A stretch of DNA of 34,074 bases, taken from contig JAHIZV010000092.1 of NCBI GenBank assembly GCA_018814445.1, forward strand, positions 1 through 34,074, read 5' to 3'. The notes beneath the pieces are model-generated. The model saw nothing but the letters and a program-made list of their open reading frames with translations, made no database searches and had not been told where the DNA came from. Below are positions 33,244 to 34,074 of this stretch, in pieces (the first letter of the stretch is position 1; each line of letters begins with the position of its first letter). This DNA is from Verrucomicrobiota bacterium (GTDB lineage: Bacteria > Verrucomicrobiota > Kiritimatiellia > JAHIZV01). The position numbers were made by a program, and so were the translations under genes.

Positions 33244-33675
33244 ATGAACGTAATCAAACAAGTGGAAGATATGCCGGTCTATCAGCATTTCTATGAACTG
33301 GCCTTACGGGTTGCGAACTGTACTCGCGCCTATCCTAACGATTTCAATTGGCTGCGGCTCCAATCCCTCCGATCTTCTGAGTCCGTCCCCGCCAACATGA
33401 CAGAAGGCTTCTACTCTCAGTACAGCACCGAGTATCTGCAGTGCCTGTTCCGATGTCGCCGCGAAGCGCGCGAGACCATGACCCATCTGAAATACGCACG
33501 CGATGTAACGCTGCTGCCTTCTGCAACCGTGGAAGATATTGTGAACAGCTATGAAGAGACTCTGGGAGAACTGTCGAAACTGATTGCCAGTATCGAGCGA
33601 AAGGTCCGCTCGCACGGCAAAGCTAAGCCCAATGCGGTACGAGAGGAACCCGCCCTTTACCAAGCGGAAGCATGA
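33244..33675 (+). CDS. Four-helix-bundle protein of 23S rRNA intervening-sequence type
   Basis: A 143-residue helical protein with family features: MPVYQHFYELALRVANCTRAYP at the start, then a conserved SLRSSESVPANMTEGFYSQ segment (residues about 40-60) and a middle helix ETMTHLKYARDVTLL. Proteins of this fold are best known as the reading frame inside intervening sequences of bacterial 23S rRNA genes and are distant relatives of the Avd accessory protein of diversity-generating retroelements; their biochemical role is unclear. The ATG at 33244 is preferred over one at 33217 that lies inside array K. The stop overlaps array L. The gene is enclosed by inverted heptamer arrays and splits an ABC exporter operon. 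Confidence 0.8.
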   Translation: MNVIKQVEDMPVYQHFYELALRVANCTRAYPNDFNWLRLQSLRSSESVPANMTEGFYSQYSTEYLQCLFRCRREARETMTHLKYARDVTLLPSATVEDIVNSYEETLGELSKLIASIERKVRSHGKAKPNAVREEPALYQAEA

Positions 33676-34074
33676 ACCATCAACCATCAACCATCAACCA
33701 TTCCCATGACCTCGCCTCCGAGCGTCGCGTGATTATTCGCTCAATCGGCATGAAGAAGATCTACATCCGGGGTGAAGAGACAACGTACGCCTTGCGCGGC
33801 GTGGATGTGGAAATCTACACCGGCGAATTCATCGTGGTGATGGGCCCTTCCGGTTCCGGCAAGAGCACATTCTTCAACATGATCGGCGCTCTCGACAGTC
33901 CAAGCGAAGGCCGCGTGTTCATTGACGAGGTGGACGTCGCTCAGCTTACCGCCGAAGAACTCGCATTTCTCCGCTGCCGCAAGATCGGTTACATCTTCCA
34001 GTCGTACAACCTGATCCAGTACATGACCGCGCTGGAGAACGTCACCACGCCCATGGCGTTCGGCGGCATCTCAA
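33672..34074 (+). CDS. ABC transporter ATPase (LolD/MacB type), cut by window end
   Basis: An open frame runs from 33672 to the end of the window (134 codons, no stop). Walker A GPSGSGKST is at about residues 58-66 and the Q-loop glutamine at 110 (GYIFQSYNL), typical of the MacB/LolD ATPase family that serves the FtsX-type permease upstream. The first 12 codons (MNHQPSTINHSH) lie in heptamer array L, and the ATG overlaps the four-helix-bundle stop codon (ATGA). Conserved coding starts only at about residue 20, so an internal GTG at 33729 or ATG at 33750 may be the true start. Signature and Walker B motifs fall outside the window. Confidence 0.8.
   Translation, partial: MNHQPSTINHSHDLASERRVIIRSIGMKKIYIRGEETTYALRGVDVEIYTGEFIVVMGPSGSGKSTFFNMIGALDSPSEGRVFIDEVDVAQLTAEELAFLRCRKIGYIFQSYNLIQYMTALENVTTPMAFGGIS
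33674..33701 (-). repeat. Heptamer array L (ATGGTTG reverse complement)
   Basis: Four units at 33674, 33681, 33688 and 33695 (GAACCAT, CAACCAT and copies), almost perfectly homogeneous. It overlaps the stop of the four-helix-bundle gene and the start of the ABC ATPase frame, and is followed by a pyrimidine-rich tract. Confidence 0.75.

Noticed and set aside
33244-33675. Diversity-generating retroelement (Avd-like protein)
   Set aside because: The four-helix bundle is related to Avd, but there is no reverse transcriptase and no template/variable repeat pair with adenine-specific changes in the window.
33183-33701. 23S rRNA intervening sequence within an rRNA gene
   Set aside because: Flanking sequence codes for ABC transporter parts, not rRNA.

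Overview
The window looks like a piece of a chromosome from the Planctomycetes-Verrucomicrobia-Chlamydiae group, most likely Kiritimatiellota or a close relative. This is inferred from content, not from a marker gene: seven type II-like pseudopilins (one with the H-X9-DG signature), very large secreted proteins built from lamin-tail (LTD) domains, a CotH-kinase protein, and a multi-spanning transporter resembling the DUF6785/DUF6784 group. G+C is moderate to high and many starts are TTG or GTG. No rRNA, tRNA, CRISPR array or prophage was seen.

Layout. 1-570: a VapBC-type toxin-antitoxin pair (toxin cut by the window edge) with a clear promoter/operator. 568-6788, minus strand: a pseudopilin cluster (K-, J-, I-, H-, G-like and one more) interrupted by a HEPN/MNT toxin-antitoxin pair. 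7135-11612, minus: a 1201-residue secreted LTD/Ig-like protein preceded by an H-X9-DG pseudopilin. 11903-14928, plus: undecaprenyl-diphosphatase and a PpiD/SurA-like chaperone. 15324-19090, plus: a nucleoside-salvage operon (phosphopentomutase, pyrimidine-nucleoside phosphorylase, purine-nucleoside phosphorylase, cytidine deaminase). 19212-23265, minus: six packed genes, mostly uncharacterised, including a LysM/TPR lipoprotein and a methylated-DNA methyltransferase. 23478-28259, plus: a 1593-residue secreted CotH/LTD protein. 28347-34074, plus: a protein with a PqqD-like C-terminus, an OPT-like transporter, and an FtsX/MacB-type permease whose ATPase is separated from it by a four-helix-bundle (23S rRNA intervening-sequence type) gene.

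Two repeat systems run through the spacers. The first is a set of about 16 short arrays of degenerate tandem heptamers with strict 7-bp period. Their consensus differs by neighbourhood (GGTTTCR near the pseudopilins, GTYCAAR around uppP, ATGGTTR around the four-helix-bundle gene). Many start within a few bases of a stop codon. Several form inverted pairs: two pairs bracket uppP, and one pair encloses the four-helix-bundle gene inside the ABC-exporter operon, so that this gene sits in the loop of a potential long RNA stem. I consider this the strongest candidate for an undescribed system.

The second is a 147-bp non-coding element in two copies (96.6% identical) with 23-bp terminal inverted repeats, a multi-hairpin interior and an 11-bp flanking direct repeat that looks like a target-site duplication. 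One copy supplies the last codons and stop of a gene and separates two genes that appear to have been translationally coupled before the insertion.
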